Source: Anaerolineae bacterium (GTDB lineage Bacteria > Chloroflexota > Anaerolineae > B4-G1). From it: a DNA stretch of 5,653 nt. Numbering within the stretch: the first letter of the stretch is position 1; every line of letters begins with the position of its first letter. A program made the translations under genes and the position numbers. Under the pieces are notes generated by a model. It made no database searches. It was not told where the DNA came from and was given only the letters and a program-made list of their open reading frames with translations. Shown here piece by piece: positions 1 to 5,552 of this stretch. The stretch is taken from NCBI GenBank assembly GCA_030620125.1, contig JAUXFI010000139.1, positions 1 to 5,653 of the forward strand. The letters run 5' to 3'.

Positions 1-786
1 CTGCTGCGCTATCTCTTCGTCTCACCCGTCGTCAACGGCGCGTTGCTAGTGGGGGTGGCTGTGCTGGCGTGGAAGGGTATTAAACGTCCAAAGTCCGAGA
101 TCCGAGGTCCGAGGTTGACCGTCCAAAGTCCGAATCTCGGTCGTCATACGAGAGGGTCGTTTGCTGACTTGCTCCTCATATCCTTCTGCCTCGTGTACTT
201 TTTCCTGCATTGGCTCTGGGCTTTTCCTGTGTGGGACCGCTACCTGCTACCGCTGGTGCCCGTGCTGGCCATTCTCCTGGGCCGGCTATTCGCTCGTGTC
301 ACCCATCGTCTACAACCTGCTATTGGTCATCGTTCATTGTTCATTGTTCATTGTTCATTGTTCATTCTCCTGATCTTGCCCGCGTTCAACGCTGCCCACA
401 GCCGCTACCCTATTGGTGGCGACCCCGGGGCTTATGATGGCATTGACGAGGTCACGGCGTTCCTGGGCAATCTGCCTGATGGTTCTGTAGTCTACCAGCA
501 CTGGCTGGGCTGGCAGTACGAGTATTACCTGTTCGATGCGCCGGTCTACCTGGCCTACTGGCCGACGCCGGCCTGGCTGGCGCATGACGCGCGGACTTTT
601 GGCGAGGGAGACCCGCGCTACATCACGTTCCCGTCCTGGGAGTCGACTGCGCGGGTGGAGTGGGCGTTGGCGGAGGTGGGCTATGGCCTGACACCGGTGC
701 TGACTACGACCCGCCGCGACGGCACGCTCTCCTTCACCGTCTATCGCGTTGAGAACACGGATTCCAGGACATCAACGGATAAATGA
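1..786 (+). CDS. Membrane glycosyltransferase-like protein (GT39/ArnT-like), C-terminal part, 5' end outside window
   Basis: The frame is open from base 1 to a TGA at 784-786 (261 residues), so the gene begins upstream; the TTG at 43 is only the first start-like codon in view. Visible are hydrophobic segments near residues 14-24, 54-75, 82-96 and 113-128, with a W-D-R-Y-L-L-P-L-V-P stretch (residues 78-87) of the kind seen in late helices of polyprenyl-phosphate-dependent GT-C enzymes (PMT/ArnT, GT39). A soluble tail of about 130 residues follows, presumably extracytoplasmic. The family moves sugars from a lipid-phosphate donor on the outer face of the membrane; the substrate cannot be told, and the catalytic N-terminal loop is not in the window. 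Two heptamer repeat tracts lie in frame (residues 29-45 and 111-123); the second forms part of a predicted membrane helix. The stop overlaps the next start by 4 bases, implying one operon. The membrane-protein call is firm; the GT39 assignment is moderate. Confidence 0.7.
   Translation: MLRYLFVSPVVNGALLVGVAVLAWKGIKRPKSEIRGPRLTVQSPNLGRHTRGSFADLLLISFCLVYFFLHWLWAFPVWDRYLLPLVPVLAILLGRLFARVTHRLQPAIGHRSLFIVHCSLFILLILPAFNAAHSRYPIGGDPGAYDGIDEVTAFLGNLPDGSVVYQHWLGWQYEYYLFDAPVYLAYWPTPAWLAHDARTFGEGDPRYITFPSWESTARVEWALAEVGYGLTPVLTTTRRDGTLSFTVYRVENTDSRTSTDK
86..134 (+). repeat. In-gene heptamer tandem tract, GTCCRAR type
   Basis: Seven consecutive 7-base units: GTCCAAA, GTCCGAG, ATCCGAG, GTCCGAG, GTTGACC, GTCCAAA, GTCCGAA; a weak eighth unit may follow. 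The tract encodes a charged and polar loop (residues 29-45 of the partial protein) between two hydrophobic segments. Period 7 means three units run through all three reading phases, and no phase of GTCCAAA contains a stop. Confidence 0.8.
333..367 (+). repeat. In-gene heptamer tandem tract, TTCATTG type
   Basis: Four exact copies of TTCATTG followed by TTCATTC, five units of 7 bases. Translated it gives alternating S-L-F-I-V-H-C type residues that merge with the following LLILPAF into a hydrophobic segment, so the repeat itself builds part of a probable membrane helix. The reverse complement of this unit contains TGA in one phase; only the orientation used here is stop-free. Confidence 0.9.
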
Positions 787-3725
787 AAGACTCTACCAAT
801 CTCCCAATCTACCAGTTTCCCAATTTACCGATCCTCGACCTCTTCCGTGACCTCCTCGCCATCCTCTCCCTCTGCGCCCTCGTTTGCGCCTGTTATTGGG
901 GTATCTCGCTGGCAGGGCGTGTGCTGGCCAGCGGCGACGTCTTTACCTACTTTCACCCCTACTGGGCGGAGGCGACGCGGGCGATGCAGGCACTGCGATT
1001 GCCGCTTTGGAACTCGTACCTTTTTATGGGCGCTCCTTTCCTGGCCAACAGCCAGGTGGGAGTTTTCTATCCTCTCAACTGGCCGCTGTGGCTCCTTCTG
1101 CCGGCTCATCAGTCTGTTCATCTGACCATTGTGCTGCATCTGTGCCTGGCGGCGCTCAATGCGTATCTCTGGGGACGGGCTTCGTTGCGGCTAGGGCGGG
1201 TCGGCGCGTGGACAGTCGGGGTGACCTTCGCCTTGGGGGGCTATCTGGGGGCGCAGGTGGAGCACGTTAATCAGTTGCAGGGGTTGGCCTGGTTGCCGTT
1301 GATGCTGATGCTGTATGACGTGACCCTGGCGAAGGTTGAGCAGCAGTCCTCATATCGGGAGTATCTTTATCTGCCGGGAGGTCCCCGGTCGCCGAGATCG
1401 CTTGCAACCTTCGCCAGGGTTCGTTTTGCGTTTGTTGGCCTGGTGCTTGTTGTGGGATTGGTGCTCCTGGCCGGGCATACGCAGACGGCGTTCATCTCGC
1501 TCGTCGGGTTGGGGGCGTATGGGCTAGGGCTGGCGCTGTGGCGGGCGGTGCGTTGGCGGGAATGGTGGGCGTTGAGACGGCGGACGGCGCTCCTGGTTGT
1601 CGCTGTAGGGCTGGGGGTGGCGCTGGCGGCGGTGCAACTGATCCCCACCTGGGAACTCTCCCGCCTTTCGATCCGCGCCGGGGGACTGCTGTTCAACGAA
1701 CGGCTCTCCTTCTCCCTCTCTCCACTCTACTTGGCCCGTGCCCTTCTCCCCGGCTTTGTAACGCCCGTCCCTCCCGCACACATTGAGCACGTCGCCTACG
1801 TCGGTCTTGCTGCCCTCGCCCTCGCCGCAGTAGCCATTCGTTATCTCCAATCTCCAACCTCCAATCTCCAATCTCCAATCTCTATTCTCCACTCTCCATT
1901 CTCCCTCCTCGGCCTGGTCGTCCTGGGCCTCTTCCTCTCCCTCGGCCTCTACAACCCCCTCTACGTCCTCCTGGCTCGCTTCGTCCCCGGCTTTGCCCAC
2001 TTTCGCGTGCCCGCTCGCTGGCTGGCGCTTTACGCGATAGGCGCGGCGGCGCTGGCGGGTGTGGGGGTGGACTATCTGTGGCGCGGTCGTCTGCGCGTGA
2101 CGTGGGGCCGTGTGGCCGTGTTCGTGCTCCTGGTCATTGGCCTGGTCGTGTGGGGGGCGCTCGGCGGGAGACCGGGCCGGGCGACGCTGATTGGCTGGAC
2201 GGTGGGAGCAGTCCTGGCGGTGGGGCTGCTGGCTGTGGCGCGTCGCGCACCGCGACTGGCGGCGGCGGGTCTGCTGGTGCTGTTGGTCGTGGAACTGCTC
2301 GCGGCTGGCTCCGCGCTTCCCCACAGCCGGGCCACCGCGCCCCAGGCGTTCACCAGCCTGCGCCCGGCCATCGCTCACCTTCTCGCTGCGGGGGGAGGGG
2401 TTGGGGGGCCTCCCGCTCGCTTCATCAGTATGTCCGACATCACCTTTGATCCCGGCGACCTGGCCGAGATCGAGGTCATCTACGGGCCGCAACTCTCAGC
2501 CGCCGCGCTCTACGACTATATCGTCGCGGCCAAGCACAAAGAGGTGCTCAGCCCCAACCTGCCGCTGGCCTTTGGCGTCCCCGCTGTGGACGGCTACGGC
2601 GGCGGCGTGCTGCCCCTGGCGCGTTACGTGACACTCCAGCGGCTATTTCTGCCTGATGATGAGGTCTCCATGGACGGCCGGCTGCGCGAGAATCTGACCG
2701 TCATCCCAGATGGGCGCTGGCTGAACCTGTTCAACGTCCGGCACGTCATCACCGACAAGCTGCGCGACGCCTGGCTGGACGACGTGTTCTACGACCTCCA
2801 GTTTGGGGCGCAACTGGAGCGCGGGGAGGCGGCCGCGGTCGCGCACGTGCCGCAATTCGAAGCGACGGCGCTGGGAGTGGTCTTTTACCTGCGCGGAGGG
2901 GCGGCGCTGCCCGATGGCGACCCCGTCGGTGTCGTCGAGGTGGGCTTTGGCGACGGGATCACGCGCACCTTCGAGTTGCGGGCAGAGGGGCTGGAGGAGA
3001 ATGGCCACGTGACCCGATTGCGGTGGTCTGCACCGGCTGTGCCAACCGCCATCACCGCGCGGGCGACGCTGCTCGAAGGGGAACTGGTCGTGCGTGGGGT
3101 GAGCCTGATAGACGAGCGCACCGGCGGCTTTCAATCGCTGGTCCTCTCCGACCGTGGGCGCTTCCGGCTGGCTCACTCCGGCGACGTCAAGATCTATGAG
3201 AACCTGGACGTACTGCCGCGAGCCTTCCTCGTCCACGAAGCGGTCGTGGCCGCCGATGACGAGGAGACGCTGGCCCTGATGCAGTATCCGGCGTTCGATC
3301 CGGCGACGGAGCTTGTCTTGAGCGCAGAAGAAGGTGCGGATTCCTTGCAAAGAGTCCAGCCTGTGCAAGGGTGGGGGGGCGCCCGCGTGGTACACTATGC
3401 GCCAGAGCGCGTCGAGATCGAGGTGACCGCCAAAGCGCCGGGTTATCTCGTCTTGACCGACGCCTGGTATCCTGGCTGGCAGGCGACGGTGGATGGCGAG
3501 CCGGTGGCGGTTCACCGGGCCGATCTGCTCTTCCGCGCCGTCGCTGTTGACGCGGGGGATCATCGTATCGTCTTTACCTTTCGCCCCGTCAGTTTGCGCG
3601 TCGGCGCGGGCGTGAGCCTGGCCGGACTGGTCGTCGTCGCCGTGCTGGCGCTGTTGTCCAAAGCCGGACGCAATGTTATAATGGGTGTTGTTGCTGGGGA
3701 GAATTCACAGGAGGGTGTATCATGA
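783..3725 (+). CDS. YfhO-family polytopic membrane protein (probable GT-C glycosyltransferase)
   Basis: 980 residues. The N-terminal half has many membrane segments; D52 in a GDVFTYFHPYW context sits in the first outer loop, followed by W76-N-S-Y-L-F-M-G-A-P and a YPLN motif (96-99), LAGHTQTAF (229-237) and HFRVPARWL (406-414), all typical of the YfhO family. Residues ~520-930 form a large extracytoplasmic region ending in D-A-W-Y-P-G-W (893-899), then a last membrane helix (~940-958). In Firmicutes, YfhO proteins work in glycosylation of lipoteichoic acid using undecaprenyl-phosphate sugars; the substrate here is unknown. The ATG overlaps the upstream TGA (ATGA), with a weak AGGA at 766-769, which suggests translational coupling. 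No better start lies before the first helix. The coding sequence carries an octamer tract, a heptamer tract, a 98-bp inverted-repeat element and a G-rich block, so several loops are probably longer than in relatives. Family call is strong; enzymatic role is inferred. Confidence 0.9.
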   Translation: MKDSTNLPIYQFPNLPILDLFRDLLAILSLCALVCACYWGISLAGRVLASGDVFTYFHPYWAEATRAMQALRLPLWNSYLFMGAPFLANSQVGVFYPLNWPLWLLLPAHQSVHLTIVLHLCLAALNAYLWGRASLRLGRVGAWTVGVTFALGGYLGAQVEHVNQLQGLAWLPLMLMLYDVTLAKVEQQSSYREYLYLPGGPRSPRSLATFARVRFAFVGLVLVVGLVLLAGHTQTAFISLVGLGAYGLGLALWRAVRWREWWALRRRTALLVVAVGLGVALAAVQLIPTWELSRLSIRAGGLLFNERLSFSLSPLYLARALLPGFVTPVPPAHIEHVAYVGLAALALAAVAIRYLQSPTSNLQSPISILHSPFSLLGLVVLGLFLSLGLYNPLYVLLARFVPGFAHFRVPARWLALYAIGAAALAGVGVDYLWRGRLRVTWGRVAVFVLLVIGLVVWGALGGRPGRATLIGWTVGAVLAVGLLAVARRAPRLAAAGLLVLLVVELLAAGSALPHSRATAPQAFTSLRPAIAHLLAAGGGVGGPPARFISMSDITFDPGDLAEIEVIYGPQLSAAALYDYIVAAKHKEVLSPNLPLAFGVPAVDGYGGGVLPLARYVTLQRLFLPDDEVSMDGRLRENLTVIPDGRWLNLFNVRHVITDKLRDAWLDDVFYDLQFGAQLERGEAAAVAHVPQFEATALGVVFYLRGGAALPDGDPVGVVEVGFGDGITRTFELRAEGLEENGHVTRLRWSAPAVPTAITARATLLEGELVVRGVSLIDERTGGFQSLVLSDRGRFRLAHSGDVKIYENLDVLPRAFLVHEAVVAADDEETLALMQYPAFDPATELVLSAEEGADSLQRVQPVQGWGGARVVHYAPERVEIEVTAKAPGYLVLTDAWYPGWQATVDGEPVAVHRADLLFRAVAVDAGDHRIVFTFRPVSLRVGAGVSLAGLVVVAVLALLSKAGRNVIMGVVAGENSQEGVS
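793..832 (+). repeat. In-gene octamer tandem tract at the N terminus of the YfhO-like gene
   Basis: Five 8-base units: CTACCAAT, CTCCCAAT, CTACCAGT, TTCCCAAT, TTACCGAT. It begins 10 bases after the A of the ATG and encodes residues 4-17, just before the first membrane helix, so it forms most of the cytoplasmic N-terminal tail. Units differ at one to three positions, indicating decay since expansion. Confidence 0.8.
1323..1420 (+). repeat. 98-bp inverted-repeat element (copy A) inside the YfhO-like coding sequence
   Basis: The ends are a perfect 16-base inverted repeat: ACCCTGGCGAAGGTTG at 1323-1338 and its exact complement at 1405-1420. The element encodes residues 181-213, a polar, Pro/Gly/Arg/Ser-rich loop between the helix ending at LMLYDV and the one starting at FAFVGL. 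The same ends, with 14 of 16 bases matching, occur at 5553-5649 with nearly the same spacing, which argues for a dispersed element and not a chance hairpin. No clear target-site duplication is visible. It carries no protein-coding capacity of its own, so if mobile it would need enzymes supplied elsewhere. Confidence 0.7.
1844..1906 (+). repeat. In-gene heptamer tandem tract, TCTCCAA type
   Basis: Nine consecutive 7-base units: TCTCCAA twice, CCTCCAA, TCTCCAA twice, then TCTCTAT, TCTCCAC, TCTCCAT and TCTCCCT. It encodes residues ~354-375 of the YfhO-like protein, a Q-S-P-x-S-N-L type linker between two membrane helices. Exact units lie at the 5' side and diverged ones at the 3' side. Both strands of the unit are free of stops, which also explains a long spurious antisense frame here. 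Confidence 0.92.
2390..2414 (+). other. G-rich block with hairpin potential in the YfhO-like gene
   Basis: Runs of 6, 4 and 6 G (2390-2395, 2397-2400, 2403-2408) are followed by CCTCCC (2409-2414), which can pair with GGGAGG at 2393-2398 across a 10-base loop. It encodes a Gly-rich insert (around A-A-G-G-G-V-G-G-P-P) just before the RFISMSD segment of the outer domain. A two-layer quadruplex is possible; four separate runs of three G are not present. It may be another inserted repeat or simply a flexible linker. Confidence 0.4.
3654..3682 (+). promoter_or_regulatory. Probable sigma70-type promoter for the amaP-like gene, inside the end of the YfhO-like gene
   Basis: TTGTCC at 3654-3659, a 17-base spacer, then a perfect TATAAT at 3677-3682 preceded by TG one base upstream (3674-3675), an extended -10. 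Transcription would start near 3689, about 33 bases before the amaP ATG, leaving room for its Shine-Dalgarno. In a high-GC region this exact hexamer at correct spacing is unlikely by chance, though it also encodes the YfhO C-terminal residues. Confidence 0.65.
3709..3715 (+). promoter_or_regulatory. Strong ribosome binding site for the amaP-like gene
   Basis: AGGAGGG ends six bases before the ATG at 3722, close to the ideal anti-16S match and spacing. It fixes the start of the amaP-like gene and shows that it does not depend on coupling to the upstream gene despite the 4-base overlap. Confidence 0.85.
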
Positions 3726-4381
3726 GTGCAGTGAACCGTGTGTTGATAGTGGTCGTGCTGCTGGTCGCTATCCCGCTGTGTACCATCTTGATGGTGGCTC
3801 CGGTGCCTGTGTTTGAGGTAGTTGGCGGACAGTTGACCGCGCTGGTGGACTATCTCAGCCGCATCGAGTGGTACGTGCGGGTGCCGATGGGCATCCTGTT
3901 CGCGCTGACGATGGACATCATCTTCATCTTGCTCATCGTCCTTGAGGTGCGCAGGCCGTCACGGAAGGCCATTCGCGTCGAGCAGATGACTGGCGGGGAA
4001 GTGACGGTCAGCGTCGCCTCTATCGCCGACCGGCTAAAGTACGAGGTAGACCTTCTCTCCAATGTCCTACGCTGCAAGCCAAAGGTGTCGGCCAAGCGTG
4101 GTGGCATCGTGATCGAACTGGACGTGGAGACGGCGGCGGGGATCAACGTGCCGGCGAAGGCCGAGCAAATCGTGGAGGTGGCCCAGCAGGTGGTGGAGGA
4201 AAAGATGGGGCTCAAGTTGGCCCGTCCTCCCAAGGTCAACCTGCGCGCAGTTCCTTACCCCAGGGCGTCCCAGGCTCCCGCTAAACCGAAGGAGAAGCCG
4301 GTCATCAAGCCGGAAGAACCGGAAGAGGAGGAGCCGCTTGCCAGTCTGGAGGAGGAACCGTTTGCCTTGACGGGGTTCTAG
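3722..4381 (+). CDS. amaP: AmaP-like membrane anchor with Asp23/Gls24 domain
   Basis: 219 residues. Two membrane helices at about 7-28 and 55-75 are joined by a ~26-residue loop; then comes an Asp23-like domain (about 84-175) with GGEVTVSVASIADRL, KPKVSAKRGGIVIELDVETAAGINVPAKAEQI and a closing KVNLR (171-175), and a Pro/Lys then Glu-rich tail (182-219). In Firmicutes AmaP anchors the abundant Asp23 protein to the membrane and is linked to cell-envelope stress; the exact biochemical role is unknown. Here the start is set by a strong AGGAGGG and overlaps the YfhO stop as ATGA. It can be read through from the glycosyltransferase operon or transcribed from its own promoter at 3654-3682. No separate asp23 gene is in the window. 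The family assignment is good; the symbol is by domain layout. Confidence 0.8.
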   Translation: MSAVNRVLIVVVLLVAIPLCTILMVAPVPVFEVVGGQLTALVDYLSRIEWYVRVPMGILFALTMDIIFILLIVLEVRRPSRKAIRVEQMTGGEVTVSVASIADRLKYEVDLLSNVLRCKPKVSAKRGGIVIELDVETAAGINVPAKAEQIVEVAQQVVEEKMGLKLARPPKVNLRAVPYPRASQAPAKPKEKPVIKPEEPEEEEPLASLEEEPFALTGF

Positions 4382-4941
4382 TCGGATGGTGCCTGACCGG
4401 AGACGGTCATCTCCCCTTCGCCGATCTGAACGTCGGTGATGGCGACCTCTTTTCCGTCAATCTGGATGCTCTCGGAGAGCGCCTTGTTGAGCTCGTCGTT
4501 CAACGATTGCAGTACCGGTTCGGGGACAGGCAGCGGGCCGAGGGTTACCTCTTCGACCGTGACGGCGACTTGACCGTCTGTGGATGCCAGGGAGAAGGCG
4601 ACCATACCAGGCAGGGCCAGCGAGTCGGCCATTTGTACCGTGGCATAGACCTCGACGCGGTTGTTGCGGAAGTACGCCTGGATTTCGCTGAGAGGTGTAT
4701 CTTTTTGCTCGGCGAGACCCTGTCTTATCAGGGAGGTCATCTCCTCTTCGGTGATGGTGATGGTAAAGGAGTCGTCTGCGCCCAGGTCTACCGCGTTCAT
4801 CCGCTCCTCGAAGCGGCTGGCGGCATCTGCGGAGGGGGCTATGGTGTAGGGCGGTTCCGGTCCGCCGGCTATTGAGCAGCAACAGCAGACTTGCGCGGCG
4901 ACGACCAGCGCGACGAGCGCAACCAGGATTTGTGAGCGCAT
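4378..4941 (-). CDS. Secreted or lipid-anchored protein of unknown function, DUF2140/YpmS-like at best
   Basis: 187 residues, family not recognised with certainty. An N-terminal hydrophobic stretch (residues 5-18) ends in four consecutive cysteines (19-22) and then S-I-A-G-G, suggesting export and perhaps lipidation, though the residues before the first Cys (A-Q-V) are not a canonical lipobox. The mature part has a D-S-F-T-I-T-I-T-E-E-E-M-T-S-L-I segment (57-72), alternating beta-like runs (95-103, 112-133), a G-P-L-P-V-P-E-P-V-L turn (135-144) and a helix at 145-158. That order resembles extracytoplasmic DUF2140 (YpmS-like) proteins, a weak resemblance judged by eye. The ATG is supported by GGAG eight bases upstream and a promoter at 4974-5001. 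Its stop shares a CTAG with the amaP stop. It is a real gene by signal peptide, codon use and signals. Confidence 0.75.
   Translation of the reverse strand: MRSQILVALVALVVAAQVCCCCSIAGGPEPPYTIAPSADAASRFEERMNAVDLGADDSFTITITEEEMTSLIRQGLAEQKDTPLSEIQAYFRNNRVEVYATVQMADSLALPGMVAFSLASTDGQVAVTVEEVTLGPLPVPEPVLQSLNDELNKALSESIQIDGKEVAITDVQIGEGEMTVSGQAPSD
4394..4409 (+). terminator. GNRA-type hairpin just after the amaP stop (possible 3' end structure)
   Basis: A perfect 6-bp stem (TGACCG / CGGTCA) closes a GAGA loop, which as RNA on the plus strand is a GNRA tetraloop, 12 bases after the amaP stop. The next bases are TCTCCCCTTC, pyrimidine-rich but without a T run, so it is not a classical intrinsic terminator. 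It also lies inside the last codons of the minus-strand gene, whose sequence may account for it. Confidence 0.3.
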
Positions 4942-4948
4942 TGTTGTA

Positions 4949-4954
4949 ACTCCA
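4949..4954 (-). promoter_or_regulatory. Ribosome binding site for the minus-strand secreted protein
   Basis: Read on the minus strand it is TGGAGT, with the GGAG core at 4953-4950, about eight bases before the ATG at 4941-4939. It supports this start codon. Confidence 0.6.
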
Positions 4955-4969
4955 GAAAACCGTGATGAT

Positions 4970-5536
4970 ATGAATTATAGCACAAGCAACGGTGAAGTAA
5001 AGCAAGATGAAATTCTCAGCCCGGCGGCGCGGGTGGAAAGCCTGCTCTTTGTGGCCGACGGGCCGGTCTCCGTCGGTCGCCTGGCGGAGGCGTTGGAGGT
5101 CACGCCTGGGCAGGTCGAGCGGGCGCTGGCCGACCTGGAGGCTGCCTACGCAGGGCGCGGCCTGCGCCTGCAGCGTTCCGCTAATCGCGTGCAACTCATC
5201 ACTGCGCCGGAGGCTGCGTCCTACATTGAGCGTTTCCTGGGCCTGGAGACGCGCACGCGCCTTTCGCGGGCCGCGCTGGAGACGCTGTCCATCATCGCCT
5301 ATCGCCAGCCCATCACCCGGCCCCAGATCGAGATCATTCGAGGCGTAGGATCGGATAGCGTCCTGCGCACGCTGTTGAGAGCCGGACTGATTGAGGACGT
5401 TGGACGAGCGCCGACTGTAGGCCGTCCCATCCTCTACGGCACGACCTTTGAGTTCCTGCAACACTTTGGGCTGCAGGGGTTGGATGAACTGCCGCCGCTG
5501 GGAGACTTTTCCGACGTGATAGCGGACGAAGCCTGA
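4970..5536 (+). CDS. scpB: ScpB, segregation and condensation protein B
   Basis: 188 residues, normal length for the family. ScpB is a dimeric two-winged-helix protein that binds ScpA and, with SMC, forms the bacterial condensin that compacts and separates chromosomes. The first winged helix covers about residues 18-80 (R-V-E-S-L-L-F-V-A-D-G-P-V-S at 21-34, then L-R-L-Q-R-S-A-N-R-V-Q-L-I-T), the second about 98-165 with the family hallmarks LSRAALETLSIIAYRQPITRPQIE (98-121), RGVGSDSVLRTLL and G-R-P-I-L-Y-G-T-T-F. The ATG at 4970 gives a 20-residue lead-in; no in-frame alternative precedes the conserved core. No good Shine-Dalgarno or plus-strand promoter is visible in the 28-bp gap, so the start is only moderately certain. 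scpA, usually adjacent upstream, is replaced here by a divergent gene. The next gene is beyond the window. Confidence 0.95.
   Translation: MNYSTSNGEVKQDEILSPAARVESLLFVADGPVSVGRLAEALEVTPGQVERALADLEAAYAGRGLRLQRSANRVQLITAPEAASYIERFLGLETRTRLSRAALETLSIIAYRQPITRPQIEIIRGVGSDSVLRTLLRAGLIEDVGRAPTVGRPILYGTTFEFLQHFGLQGLDELPPLGDFSDVIADEA
4974..5001 (-). promoter_or_regulatory. Probable minus-strand promoter lying inside the 5' end of scpB
   Basis: On the minus strand, TATAAT is at 4979-4974, preceded by TG and one base (an extended -10). TTTACT at 5001-4996, with a 16-base spacer, is a plausible -35 (4 of 6). The start would fall near 4967, giving a short leader of about 26 bases with the GGAG site in it. 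The whole promoter is contained in scpB codons 2-11, an AT-rich island in a GC-rich region. Confidence 0.6.
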
Positions 5537-5552
5537 TTGTGGCTACTCAGCC

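Noticed and set aside
86..141. CRISPR-like array
   Set aside because: Units are 7 bases with no spacers; this and the other tracts are simple tandem repeats, and no cas genes are present.
1224..1236. ACCTTCGCCTTGG, similar to the arm of the inverted-repeat element
   Set aside because: Only about ten bases match, there is no partner arm at the right distance, and it encodes a V-T-F-A-L-G-G helix segment expected in the YfhO family.
1524..2492. Long open frame of 322 codons on the minus strand
   Set aside because: It is antisense to the YfhO-like gene, has a very Arg/Gln/Pro-rich composition typical of high-GC shadow frames, and includes the reverse reading of the TCTCCAA tract.
3343..3370. 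CCTTGCA ... TGCAAGG inverted repeat in the YfhO-like gene
   Set aside because: Seven base pairs with a short loop can arise by chance in several kb of sequence, and the sequence does not match the larger element beyond a few bases.
2643..3563. Open frame of 306 codons on the minus strand
   Set aside because: It is antisense to the conserved outer domain of the YfhO-like protein, with no ribosome site and no recognisable motifs.
4457..5464. Open frame of 335 codons on the minus strand
   Set aside because: It covers scpB antisense and the secreted-protein gene in another frame; both of those have much better coding evidence.
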